Position numbers and translations under genes: made by a program. Under the pieces are notes generated by a model. It saw only the letters and a list, made by a program, of their open reading frames with translations, was not told the origin of the DNA and did not search any database. From contig NZ_CP019427.1 of the NCBI RefSeq assembly GCF_009834545.1, positions 765,001 through 829,000 of the forward strand: a stretch of DNA of 64,000 bases. Direction: 5' to 3'. Each line of letters begins with the position of its first letter. Position 1 is the stretch's first letter. This stretch comes from Pseudomonas sp. S04 (lineage in GTDB: Bacteria; Pseudomonadota; Gammaproteobacteria; Pseudomonadales; Pseudomonadaceae). Below, one piece after another: positions 28,818-36,771 of this stretch.

Positions 28818-30221
28818 ATGAGCGAAGCCGGTGGCTTTGACACGATTTCCAAGCGCGAGCAGGGCCTGCGGCGGCAGTTGACCTCGGGGCAGATGAGCAT
28901 GATCGCCATTGGCGGAGCGATCGGTACCGGGTTGTTCATGGGCAGCGCCTACGCCATCGGCTATGCGGGGCCCAGCGTGCTGCTGAGCTACGCGATCGGC
29001 GCGATCATTACCTTGCTGTTGATGGGCTGCCTGGCGGAAATGACCGTGGCCCATTCCACCTCCGGTTCATTCGGCGCCTACGCCGAGTTCTACGTCAGTC
29101 CGCTGGCCGGGTTCCTGGTGCGGTACGCCTATTGGGCGGCGATTGTGCTGGCGGTCGGCACGGAAGTAACGGCGGTGGCGATGTACATGAAGTACTGGTT
29201 CGCCAACGTGCCGGAGTGGATCTGGATCGTCTCGTTTTCCAGCGTGCTGATCGTGCTCAACGCGATCAGCGTGAAGACCTTCGGCACCTTCGAGTACTGG
29301 TTCTCGACCATCAAGATCGGCGCGATCGTCGGCTTCATCATCCTTGCGGTGTACGTGGTGTTCGGCTCTGGCAACCCGGAGTACGGGGTGCAGCATTACA
29401 CTGCCCATGGCGGCTTTTTCCCCAATGGCCTGCAGGGCATGTGGGTGGCGGTGATCGTGTCGATCTTCAGCTACCTGAGCGTGGAAATGATCGCGGTGGC
29501 GGCCGGCGAGGCCGAGGACCCGGAGCGGGCGGTGAAAAAAGCCTTTCGCGCGACCATCGTGCGCCTGGTGGTGTTCTACCTGCTGACCCTGGCCCTGATG
29601 TTGGCGATCGTGCCGTGGGTCCAGGCCGGGCAGGCGCAGAGCCCGTTCGTTACCGTGATGCAGACCATCGGCATTCCCGGGGCGACCGGGGTGATGAACT
29701 TCGTGATCCTGATTGCCGCGTTGTCGGCGATGAACAGCCAGTTGTACATCACCACGCGAATGATGTTCAGCCTGTCCCGTGGCGGTTACGCACCCAAGGC
29801 CATGGGCGCGCTGAGCAAGAGCGGGATCCCGCTCAACGCCCTGTTGCTGTCGAGCTCGGGCATCGCCCTGGCGACGCTGCTGAACCTGTTGTACCCAGAA
29901 AGTTCGTTCACCCTGATGATGGCGATCTCGATGTTCGGGGCGATTTTCACCTGGTTCATGATCTTCCTCACCCACTACTGCTTCCGTCGTTATCACCAGC
30001 GTCACGGTGAGAAAAAGCTGTCCTTTCGCATGCGCTTTTTTCCCTACAGCACCCTGCTGGGACTGGTGTTGATGGCCGCGGTGATGATCACCACCTACTT
30101 CACCGATGCGTTCAAGATGACCCTGGTGTTCGGCGTGCCGTTCCTGCTGATCCTATCGGCGGTGTATGGGCTGTTCTTCAGAAAACCCAAGCCGGCCACC
30201 GCCAATCTCGAAAACGCCTAA
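28818..30221 (+). CDS. amino-acid permease (APC family, ProY/AnsP-like)
   Basis: A 467-residue inner-membrane amino-acid transporter with about twelve helices. The signature 'MSMIAIGGAIGTGLFMGSAY' follows the hydrophilic N-terminus, and 'SYLSVEMIAVAAGEAEDPER' is the typical mid-protein motif. AGAGGA precedes the ATG. It lies after kynU on the same strand. In P. aeruginosa a permease also adjoins kynU, so import of alanine, kynurenine or another pathway amino acid is plausible, but sequence alone does not tell the substrate. Confidence 0.85.
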   Translation: MSEAGGFDTISKREQGLRRQLTSGQMSMIAIGGAIGTGLFMGSAYAIGYAGPSVLLSYAIGAIITLLLMGCLAEMTVAHSTSGSFGAYAEFYVSPLAGFLVRYAYWAAIVLAVGTEVTAVAMYMKYWFANVPEWIWIVSFSSVLIVLNAISVKTFGTFEYWFSTIKIGAIVGFIILAVYVVFGSGNPEYGVQHYTAHGGFFPNGLQGMWVAVIVSIFSYLSVEMIAVAAGEAEDPERAVKKAFRATIVRLVVFYLLTLALMLAIVPWVQAGQAQSPFVTVMQTIGIPGATGVMNFVILIAALSAMNSQLYITTRMMFSLSRGGYAPKAMGALSKSGIPLNALLLSSSGIALATLLNLLYPESSFTLMMAISMFGAIFTWFMIFLTHYCFRRYHQRHGEKKLSFRMRFFPYSTLLGLVLMAAVMITTYFTDAFKMTLVFGVPFLLILSAVYGLFFRKPKPATANLENA

Positions 30222-30229
30222 CCCCCAGA

Positions 30230-31114
30230 TCAATCTGCCGATAGCGCTTGGAGCAAGGCACTGGCATACCGTGGCAAGGCCTCGAACGAGCGGGCGCACA
30301 GCAGCAACTTGCGCTGCGCCCAGGGCTCATCCAGGGCGCAGCATTTCAAACCCTGCCCGGCGGCAAAGCGCTGCACCGCCGCCTGCGGCACAATCGCCAG
30401 TCCTGCGCCATGGGCGACCATGCGCATCACCCCGTCAAACCCCTCGGCCCGGATGCGCATCGACATGCGTTGCCCGCTGTGCAAGGCCTGCTCTTCCAGA
30501 TAGATCGCCAGCGCGTTGTGGGCATTGAGCCCAACGTACTCATGGGCCAGGGTCTGGCTGAAACTCGGTGCTCGAACGCTGGCGAGAGGGTGGTCGTGGG
30601 GCATGACCAGCACCAGCGGATCGTCGCGAAACGGCCGGGTGTCCAGGCCCGAAGTGTCCACCGCATCGGACACAATGCCCAACTCGGCCGTGCCTTGATG
30701 CAGGGCGTGGGTGATGCGCAGGCTCGGCAGCTCTTGCAGGTCGATGTCGAGGTTGGGGTGAGCGCGCAGAAAATCCGCCAGTAACTCGGGCAAGTACTCG
30801 GTAATCGCCGTGGTGTTGCACAGCAAGCGCACCTGGCCTTTGACACCCTTGGCGTATTCCGCGAGGTCCTGTTGCAGGTGTGCGGCCTGTTGCAGCATCA
30901 GCCGCGCATGTTGCGCCAGTGCCTTGCCGGCGGGCGTCGGGCTGACACCCCGGCGCCCGCGCTGGAAAAACGCGGTGCCCGCCGAAGCTTCCATCCCGCG
31001 GATCCGCGCACTCGCCGCCGCCAGTGACAAATGACTGCTCGCGGCGCCGGCGGTGATGTTGCCGGCTTCGAGGATGTTCAGGTACAGCCGCAGATCAACC
31101 AGATCGAAATGCAT
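30230..31114 (-). CDS. LysR-type regulator
   Basis: A 294-residue LysR protein with the N-terminal HTH 'YLNILEAGNITAGAASSHLS', followed by 'LAAASARIRGMEASAGTAFF', and a type-2 PBP effector domain ending 'LKCCALDEPWAQRKLLLCA'. ATG 31114 was chosen since the long upstream extension runs into the REP element. It is divergent from the TauE/SafE exporter gene, which it probably controls. Effector unknown. Confidence 0.88.
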   Translation of the reverse strand: MHFDLVDLRLYLNILEAGNITAGAASSHLSLAAASARIRGMEASAGTAFFQRGRRGVSPTPAGKALAQHARLMLQQAAHLQQDLAEYAKGVKGQVRLLCNTTAITEYLPELLADFLRAHPNLDIDLQELPSLRITHALHQGTAELGIVSDAVDTSGLDTRPFRDDPLVLVMPHDHPLASVRAPSFSQTLAHEYVGLNAHNALAIYLEEQALHSGQRMSMRIRAEGFDGVMRMVAHGAGLAIVPQAAVQRFAAGQGLKCCALDEPWAQRKLLLCARSFEALPRYASALLQALSAD

Positions 31115-31124
31115 GGGTGGGACA

Positions 31125-31155
31125 CCCTGTAGGAGCGAGCTTGCTCGCGATGACG
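31125..31155 (+). repeat. single REP unit (GTAGGAGCGAGCTTGCTCGCGA)
   Basis: One REP core, ccctgtaggagcgagcttgc continuing to tcgcgatgacgg, in the divergent space between the LysR and TauE genes. It has no inverted partner nearby. Confidence 0.75.
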
Positions 31156-31253
31156 GCATCAGCCGCGATGAAATCTTTGACTCTGTTAAAACAAGAGGCA
31201 ACCTCAGTATATGGCAGATTTTCACAAGCCCGCGAACACGCCACGATAAGCCC

Positions 31254-32018
31254 ATGAACACACTTCTGGCGTTTTACCAAAACCTCGGTCTGGCCCTTTC
31301 ATTGCTGGTGATCGTGACCTTCCTGATGGCCGGCATGATCAAGGGGGTGATCGGCCTTGGCCTGCCGACCATCGCCATGGGCTTGCTGGGCCTGGCTATG
31401 GCGCCGGCGCAGGCTGCGGCGTTGCTGATCATCCCGGCGACCCTGACCAACCTCTGGCAACTGGCGTTCGGCGGACACTTGCGCGCCCTGGTGCGGCGCT
31501 TGTGGCCGATGCTGTTGGCAATTTTTCTCGGCACCGGCGCAGGCACCCTGTGGCTGGGGATCGACGGCGGGCAGTGGGTGGTGCGGGCGTTGGGCGGCGC
31601 ATTGTTGCTCTACGCCCTGAGCGGCTTGCTGTTGCCCGCCTTGCGGGTCGGCGCCGGCCACGAGCGTTGGCTGGGACCGTTGTGTGGCGTGCTGACCGGG
31701 GTCATCACGGCGGCCACCGGGGTCTTTGTGATTCCGGCGGTGCCGTACCTGCAAGCGCTGGGGTTGGGCAAGGATCAATTGGTGCAGGCGCTGGGCCTGT
31801 CATTCAGCGTCTCGACCCTGGCCCTGGCCGCCGCGTTGCTGTGGCGCGGCGCACTCGGCGGCGGAGAGCTGAGTGCGTCGCTGCTGGCGCTGATTCCCGC
31901 GGTGCTCGGCATGTGGCTGGGGCAATGGCTGCGCCAGCGGATCAGCGCCGTGCTGTTCAAACGGGTGTTTTTCATCGGCCTGGGCTTGCTTGGCGCTCAC
32001 CTGCTGGTCAACGGGTAG
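31254..32018 (+). CDS. TauE/SafE-family sulfite/anion exporter
   Basis: A 254-residue integral membrane protein with about eight hydrophobic helices in two repeats ('MAGMIKGVIGLGLPTIAMGL' and 'GVLTGVITAATGVFVIPAVP'), the duplicated motif of the TauE/SafE family. Members move sulfite, sulfoacetate or other organic anions. The gene is divergent from a LysR regulator and its last 11 bases overlap the convergent ABM gene. No taurine or sulfonate gene is nearby to name the substrate. The Shine-Dalgarno is weak (acgataag). Confidence 0.87.
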   Translation: MNTLLAFYQNLGLALSLLVIVTFLMAGMIKGVIGLGLPTIAMGLLGLAMAPAQAAALLIIPATLTNLWQLAFGGHLRALVRRLWPMLLAIFLGTGAGTLWLGIDGGQWVVRALGGALLLYALSGLLLPALRVGAGHERWLGPLCGVLTGVITAATGVFVIPAVPYLQALGLGKDQLVQALGLSFSVSTLALAAALLWRGALGGGELSASLLALIPAVLGMWLGQWLRQRISAVLFKRVFFIGLGLLGAHLLVNG

Positions 32019-32322
32019 CGGATGACGGGCTGAGCATGTCGATCTGGCGGATCTCGAAATCGCGCTCCAGGTAATCCATGCGCTTGGCAAAGAATGCCTG
32101 CATGTGCGGCAGGTTCGAGTGCCGGTCCAGATCAGCCTGGGACGCCCAGATCTCGTAGAAGATGAACAGTGTCGGGTCCTGCTGGTCGCGCAGCATGTGG
32201 TACTCGATGCAGCCCGGCTCCGCGCGACTCGGTTCGACGTAGGCGTGGAACAGCGCGGCAAAGGCCTCGGCCTGCTCCGGGCGGGTTTTGGCGTGCAGGA
32301 TAAAGCCTTGTTGCTGGTTCAT
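32008..32322 (-). CDS. antibiotic-biosynthesis-monooxygenase (ABM) domain protein
   Basis: A 104-residue ferredoxin-like-fold protein of the ABM/YgiN family. 'PGCIEYHMLRDQQDPTLFIF' followed by 'YEIWASQADLDRH' is the conserved core. Family members act as small quinol monooxygenases or in detoxification, usually as dimers. A very good AGGAG precedes the ATG. It lies back to back with the MdaB-like reductase (203-base gap), a pairing that recalls the E. coli mdaB-ygiN quinone-redox couple. Confidence 0.88.
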   Translation of the reverse strand: MNQQQGFILHAKTRPEQAEAFAALFHAYVEPSRAEPGCIEYHMLRDQQDPTLFIFYEIWASQADLDRHSNLPHMQAFFAKRMDYLERDFEIRQIDMLSPSSATR

Positions 32323-32525
32323 GGAGAACTCCTCTTGAGTGGATGAGGAGAATTTTACGGCAACAATCAGCGGCTAATTCGTGCGTATAGGTCAAATGTA
32401 TTTTGCCGCAACAGGGCTTATTCAGCAGGGGGGCGATCTATAACCTGCCGTCATCGAATCAAACCTTACTGACCCCGCCACCTGTTCCAGGCAGCGGTGG
32501 ATCAAACCCAGATGACGAGGCTTGC

Positions 32526-33122
32526 ATGAAAAAAGTTCTGTTGCTCAACGGTGGCAAACAATTCGCCCACTCCGACGGTCGCTACAACACCACCCTGCAT
32601 GAAGCCGCGATGAGCGTGCTGGATCGGGGCGGTATCGACATCAAGGTGACCCACATCGACGAGGGGTACGACATCGCTGAAGAAGTCGCGAAGTTCCTCT
32701 GGGCCGATGTGATCATCTACCAGATGCCGGGCTGGTGGATGGGTGCCCCCTGGACCGTGAAAAAGTACATCGACGAAGTCTTCACCGAAGGCCATGGCAG
32801 CCTCTACGCCAGTGACGGTCGCACCCGCTCCGACGCCTCGCAGAAATACGGCAGTGGCGGCCTGATCCACGGCAAGCAGTACATGCTGTCGCTGACCTGG
32901 AACGCCCCGCAGCAAGCGTTCGACGACCCCACTGACTTCTTCGAAGCCAAGGGCGTGGACGCGGTGTATTTCCCGTTCCACAAGGCCAATCAGTTCCTCG
33001 GGATGAGCGGCTTGCCGACCTTCCTCTGCGTCGACGTGATGAAACGTCCGAACATCGAAGCCGACGTGGCCCGCTACACCCAGCACCTGCAGTCCGTGTT
33101 CAACTTGCCGGCAGCTGCATGA
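32526..33122 (+). CDS. MdaB-like NAD(P)H:quinone oxidoreductase
   Basis: A 198-residue flavodoxin-fold FAD enzyme of the MdaB type. 'KKVLLLNGGKQFAHSDGRYN' at the N-terminus, 'VIIYQMPGWWMGAPWTVKKY' with 'IDEVFTEGHGSLYASDGR', and 'SLTWNAPQQAFDDP' match MdaB. It reduces quinones by two electrons and protects against redox-cycling compounds. GAGG precedes the ATG. It is followed after 44 bases by a LysR gene in the same direction and faced by an ABM monooxygenase, the likely functional partner. Confidence 0.92.
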   Translation: MKKVLLLNGGKQFAHSDGRYNTTLHEAAMSVLDRGGIDIKVTHIDEGYDIAEEVAKFLWADVIIYQMPGWWMGAPWTVKKYIDEVFTEGHGSLYASDGRTRSDASQKYGSGGLIHGKQYMLSLTWNAPQQAFDDPTDFFEAKGVDAVYFPFHKANQFLGMSGLPTFLCVDVMKRPNIEADVARYTQHLQSVFNLPAAA

Positions 33123-33166
33123 GCTAGTATCGGCAGCCAGAAGCGCTGCCGAGAACGAGGACACAC

Positions 33167-34078
33167 GTGAAAGCCAGATCCGATGAGTTGCAGATTTTTG
33201 TCTGCGTGATCGAGTGCGGTTCGATATCCGCGGCGGCCGAGCAGGTCGGGCAAACGCCGTCGGCGGTCAGCCGCACGCTGTCGCGTCTGGAGGCCAAGCT
33301 CGACACCACGTTGATCAATCGCACCACGCGGCGCATGGACCTGACCGAAGAGGGCAAGTATTTCTTCGAGCAGGCCAAGCGCATCCTCGATCAGATGGAG
33401 GAACTGGAAGAACGCTTGTCGTCACGCCACAGCACGCCGTCCGGGCGTCTGCGGATCAACGCGGCGTCACCCTTCATGCTGCACGCCATCGTGCCCTACA
33501 TCGATGAGTTCCGCCGGCTGTACCCGGACATCCAGCTGGAGCTCAACAGCAACGACCTGATCATCGACCTGTTGGAGCAGAGCACCGACATTGCCATCCG
33601 CATCGGTGCCCTGGCCGACTCGACCCTGCACGCGCGTTCGCTGGGCTGCAGTCCGCTGCACATCCTCGCCAGCCCCGCCTACCTGGAACGACACGGCACC
33701 CCGACCACCGTGGCCGAACTGGCCGGGCATACGCTGTTGGGGTTCACCCAGACCGAAACCCTCAACCACTGGCCGCTGCGCCATGTGCACGGCGACCGCT
33801 GGCAGATCGAACCGGGCATCAGCGCCTCCAGCGGCGAAATCCTGCGTCACCTGGCGCTCGAAGGGCAGGGCATCGCCTGCCTCTCGCACTTCATGACCAT
33901 CGCCGACCTCAAGGCCGGCCGCCTCAAACTGCTGCTGGCCGAAGCCAACAGCGGTTACCGTCAGCCGATCAACGCGGTGTACTACCGCAACTCGCAACTG
34001 GCCTTGCGCATCCAGTGCTTCCTGGACTTTATCCAGGGCAAGCTGGCGGGCTACGCCAACGAGGTGTTCGACGGCTGA
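33167..34078 (+). CDS. LysR-type regulator downstream of the MdaB-like gene
   Basis: A 303-residue LysR regulator of the subgroup with HTH 'FVCVIECGSISAAAEQVGQT' followed by 'PSAVSRTLSRLEAKLDTTL'. The effector domain is substrate-binding-like ('LRINAASPFMLHAIVPYIDE'). The start is GTG at 33167, with CGAGGA upstream. It may regulate the reductase gene in front, with which it could be co-transcribed. Effector unknown. Confidence 0.9.
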   Translation: MKARSDELQIFVCVIECGSISAAAEQVGQTPSAVSRTLSRLEAKLDTTLINRTTRRMDLTEEGKYFFEQAKRILDQMEELEERLSSRHSTPSGRLRINAASPFMLHAIVPYIDEFRRLYPDIQLELNSNDLIIDLLEQSTDIAIRIGALADSTLHARSLGCSPLHILASPAYLERHGTPTTVAELAGHTLLGFTQTETLNHWPLRHVHGDRWQIEPGISASSGEILRHLALEGQGIACLSHFMTIADLKAGRLKLLLAEANSGYRQPINAVYYRNSQLALRIQCFLDFIQGKLAGYANEVFDG

Positions 34079-34217
34079 TTCACCCCCAGGGCACGGTCAG
34101 TGCAACGCATCACAAAACGGCTACCTGCGGGTGGCCGTTGGCGTTTTTGGATTGCTCAACACCCACGCTAGGGCCTATGGTTCCACCTGCCTCAATAACA
34201 AGAAAAGGATGGATCTC

Positions 34218-35885
34218 ATGCGTTATGTTTTGTTCAAGACCCTGACGCTCGCCGTGGCGATTGCGGCCAGCTCGTCATCATTCGCGGCGCTGCTCGAGGG
34301 GGGCGCCGTGGCGGCGCCGAACCAATATGGCGCCGACGTCGCCGCACAGATCCTGAAGAAGGGCGGCAACGCGGTCGACGCTGCGGTAGCAACCGCCTTT
34401 ACCCTGGCGGTGACTTACCCGGAAGCCGGCAACATCGGCGGTGGCGGCTTCATGACGATGTTCATCGACGGCAAGCCGTACTTCCTCGACTACCGCGAAA
34501 CCGCCCCGAAGGCGGCGACCCGTGACATGTACCTGGACGACAAGGGCGAAGTCATCGAGAACCTCAGCCTGGTAGGATCCCGCGCAGCCGGCGTGCCGGG
34601 CACGGTGATGGGGCTGTGGGAAGCGCACCAGAAGTTCGGCAAGTTGCCCTGGAGCGAACTGATCACCCCGGCCATTGGTTACGCCAAGACCGGCTTCAAG
34701 GTCGCCGACAAGCAGTACCAGTACCGCGAAGATGCGCTGAAACTGTTCAACGGCACCACCAACTTCGCCGACTACTTCGGCAGCATGAAACCCGGCGAGA
34801 CCTTCCGTCAGCCGGAGCTGGCCGCGACCCTGGAGCGCATCGCCGACAAGGGCGCCAACGAGTTCTATCAAGGCCAGACCGCCGACCTGCTGATCGCCCA
34901 GATGAAGGCCGACAAGGGCTTGATCACCAAGCAAGACCTGCACGACTACAAGGTCAACTGGCGCGAGCCGCTGACCGTCAACTGGCGTGGCAATACCCTG
35001 TACACCGCGCCGCCACCGAGTTCCGGCGGGATCGCCCTGGCGCAACTGATCGCCATCAAGGAAGACCGCGCCGCGGACTTCAAGGGCGTCGAGCTGAACT
35101 CGGCGAAGTACATTCACCTGCTCGCCGAAATCGAAAAACGGGTATTTGCCGATCGCGCCGACTACTTGGGTGACCCGGCGTTTTCCGATGTGCCGGTCAA
35201 GCAGCTGACTGATCCGGCCTACCTGAAAAAACGCGCGGCCGAGGTCAACCCTACGGCCATCTCGCCAACCGAAAAAGTCCGTCCAGGCCTGGAGCCCCAC
35301 CAGACCACGCACTTCTCCATCGTCGATGCCGACGGCAACGCGGTGAGCAACACCTACACCCTCAACTGGGACTACGGCAGCGGTGTAGTGGTCAAGGGCG
35401 CAGGCTTCCTGCTCAACGATGAAATGGACGACTTCAGCTCCAAGCCCGGCGTGGCCAACGCCTTTGGTGTGGTCGGCGGCGACGCCAATGCCATCGCCCC
35501 GGGCAAGCGCATGCTGTCGTCGATGAGCCCGAGCCTGGTGACCCGCGATGGCAAGGTCACCCTGGTCCTGGGGACCCCGGGCGGCTCGCGGATCTTCACC
35601 TCGATCTTCCAGGTGCTGAACAACCTCTATGACTACAACCTGCCGCTGGAAAAAGCCGTGGCCGCGCAACGCGTCCACCATCAGTTGCTGCCCAAGGACA
35701 CTATCTACTACGACGCCTACGCGCCACTCACCGGCAAGGTCGCCGACGAGTTGAAAGCCATGGGCTACACCCTGGAAGACCAGGGCTGGGAGATGGGCGA
35801 CATCCAGGCCATTCGCATCAACGGCAGCCAACTGGAAACCGCCTCCGACCCACGGGGGCGTGGGGTTGGCAGTGTTGTGAAATAA
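34218..35885 (+). CDS. ggt: gamma-glutamyltransferase
   Basis: Periplasmic N-terminal-nucleophile hydrolase that cleaves glutathione and transfers gamma-glutamyl groups. The 555-residue precursor has a signal peptide ('LTLAVAIAASSSSFAALL'). 'GGNAVDAAVATAFTLAVTYP' and 'GGGGFMTMF' lie in the large subunit. Autocleavage is expected before the Thr pair in 'HQTTHFSIVDADGNAVSNTY', which starts the small subunit, and 'MLSSMSPSLV' with 'LGTPGGSRIFTSIFQV' follow. ATG 34218 is chosen with AAGGA nine bases before; ATG 34209 is an alternative. Confidence 0.95.
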   Translation: MRYVLFKTLTLAVAIAASSSSFAALLEGGAVAAPNQYGADVAAQILKKGGNAVDAAVATAFTLAVTYPEAGNIGGGGFMTMFIDGKPYFLDYRETAPKAATRDMYLDDKGEVIENLSLVGSRAAGVPGTVMGLWEAHQKFGKLPWSELITPAIGYAKTGFKVADKQYQYREDALKLFNGTTNFADYFGSMKPGETFRQPELAATLERIADKGANEFYQGQTADLLIAQMKADKGLITKQDLHDYKVNWREPLTVNWRGNTLYTAPPPSSGGIALAQLIAIKEDRAADFKGVELNSAKYIHLLAEIEKRVFADRADYLGDPAFSDVPVKQLTDPAYLKKRAAEVNPTAISPTEKVRPGLEPHQTTHFSIVDADGNAVSNTYTLNWDYGSGVVVKGAGFLLNDEMDDFSSKPGVANAFGVVGGDANAIAPGKRMLSSMSPSLVTRDGKVTLVLGTPGGSRIFTSIFQVLNNLYDYNLPLEKAVAAQRVHHQLLPKDTIYYDAYAPLTGKVADELKAMGYTLEDQGWEMGDIQAIRINGSQLETASDPRGRGVGSVVK

Positions 35886-35952
35886 CCTGGCGTGACCCGG
35901 CGGCCGCACAGTCGCCGGATTACTGATATCAACGGGTATTTGGGGCGCGCGG

Positions 35953-36420
35953 ATGAATAACCGTTATGAGGCCGCAGGTGCGCAAAGCTCCTATGAGCCA
36001 GGCTCGGACGATCAGGTGTTGGCCAATAAACTGGCAATTACTGATCCCCGGGATATGGATGATGCCGAATTGGTTCTGTTGGAAAAAATCTACCAGTCAG
36101 TCTTGATTGAACATCTACCTGACAGGTCGTTGACGGTTCAGGACCTGAAGGATTGGCATCGTCGATGGCTGGGAAACATCTACCCCTGGGCGGGGGATGT
36201 GCGCTCCGTCAATTTGGGTAAGGACGGGTTTTTCTTTGCGGCCGCGCCACAGATTCCCCGATTGCTGGCCGATGTCATGGCCGTCCAGGCCGGGCGTATG
36301 CCCTTGGACTACAGCGTTTGGGAGGCGCATAAGGACGAGTACTTTGCGGCGATCAAGCAAGGGCTCAACTGTTGTTATGCGCCAATGCAGCACTGGGTCC
36401 GTCTAGCCTTATCGACATGA
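35953..36420 (+). pseudogene. Fic-domain protein with in-frame loss of the catalytic motif
   Basis: The 155-residue product matches Fic AMP-transferases before and after the active site but not in it. Residues 64-80 'LKDWHRRWLGNIYPWAGDVR', then 'SVNLGKDGFFFAAAPQIPRL' and 'LADVMAVQAGRMPLDYSVWE' are Fic-like. In full-length relatives (about 200 residues) roughly 45-50 residues, including the helix and HPFxxGNGR loop, lie between 'IPRLL' and 'LADVMAVQAG'. Here these are joined at about residue 105 (36259-36268), in frame. The catalytic His is therefore absent and AMPylation is not expected. No antitoxin gene is seen upstream. No strong Shine-Dalgarno is seen. Confidence 0.8.
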
Positions 36421-36456
36421 GTGACCACTGCGCTTGCGCAGGCTTGAGCGATGGTT

Positions 36457-36618
36457 TCAGGGCGCGAGATTGAGATGCAGGAATTTGCTGGTCCTGCTTT
36501 TGAGTTTGCGCTCGATCTGTTCAATGCTCTGCCCGGTCTCGATGGCTGTCGAGCTGGCGATGGCACGAATAACGATGTCGACATCGGGTTTTTTGTTACT
36601 GCGGCGTGATGCGGCCAT
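36457..36618 (-). CDS. small ORF of unknown function (53 aa)
   Basis: ATG 36618 to TGA, 53 residues, beginning 'MAASRRSNKKPDVDIVIRAI' and continuing through 'ETGQSIEQIERKLKSRTS' to 'FLHLNLAP'. It is basic at both ends with a predicted amphipathic middle. I do not recognise the family. It lies opposite and just after the broken fic gene and before the D-aminoacylase gene. No good Shine-Dalgarno precedes it (gagccactttt). It could be a fragment of the toxin-antitoxin-like locus or chance. Confidence 0.35.
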   Translation of the reverse strand: MAASRRSNKKPDVDIVIRAIASSTAIETGQSIEQIERKLKSRTSKFLHLNLAP

Positions 36619-36771
36619 AAAAGTGGCTCGATGAAGGAACGTCGGCTGAGCACAGTGCTAATTGTTATGCGCAAACTTCATGAAAATCCCGCCTACGCAT
36701 TTTCATTCATCACGATATGACATATCCATGAGCGACACCTCTTGTCTGCCATCTGCCGCAGGGAGACTGAC

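Noticed and set aside
36375..36674. 99-residue minus-strand frame over the end of fic
   Set aside because: It overlaps fic and the better small frame at 36457-36618. The composition (Arg/Pro/Ser-rich) is typical of a shadow.
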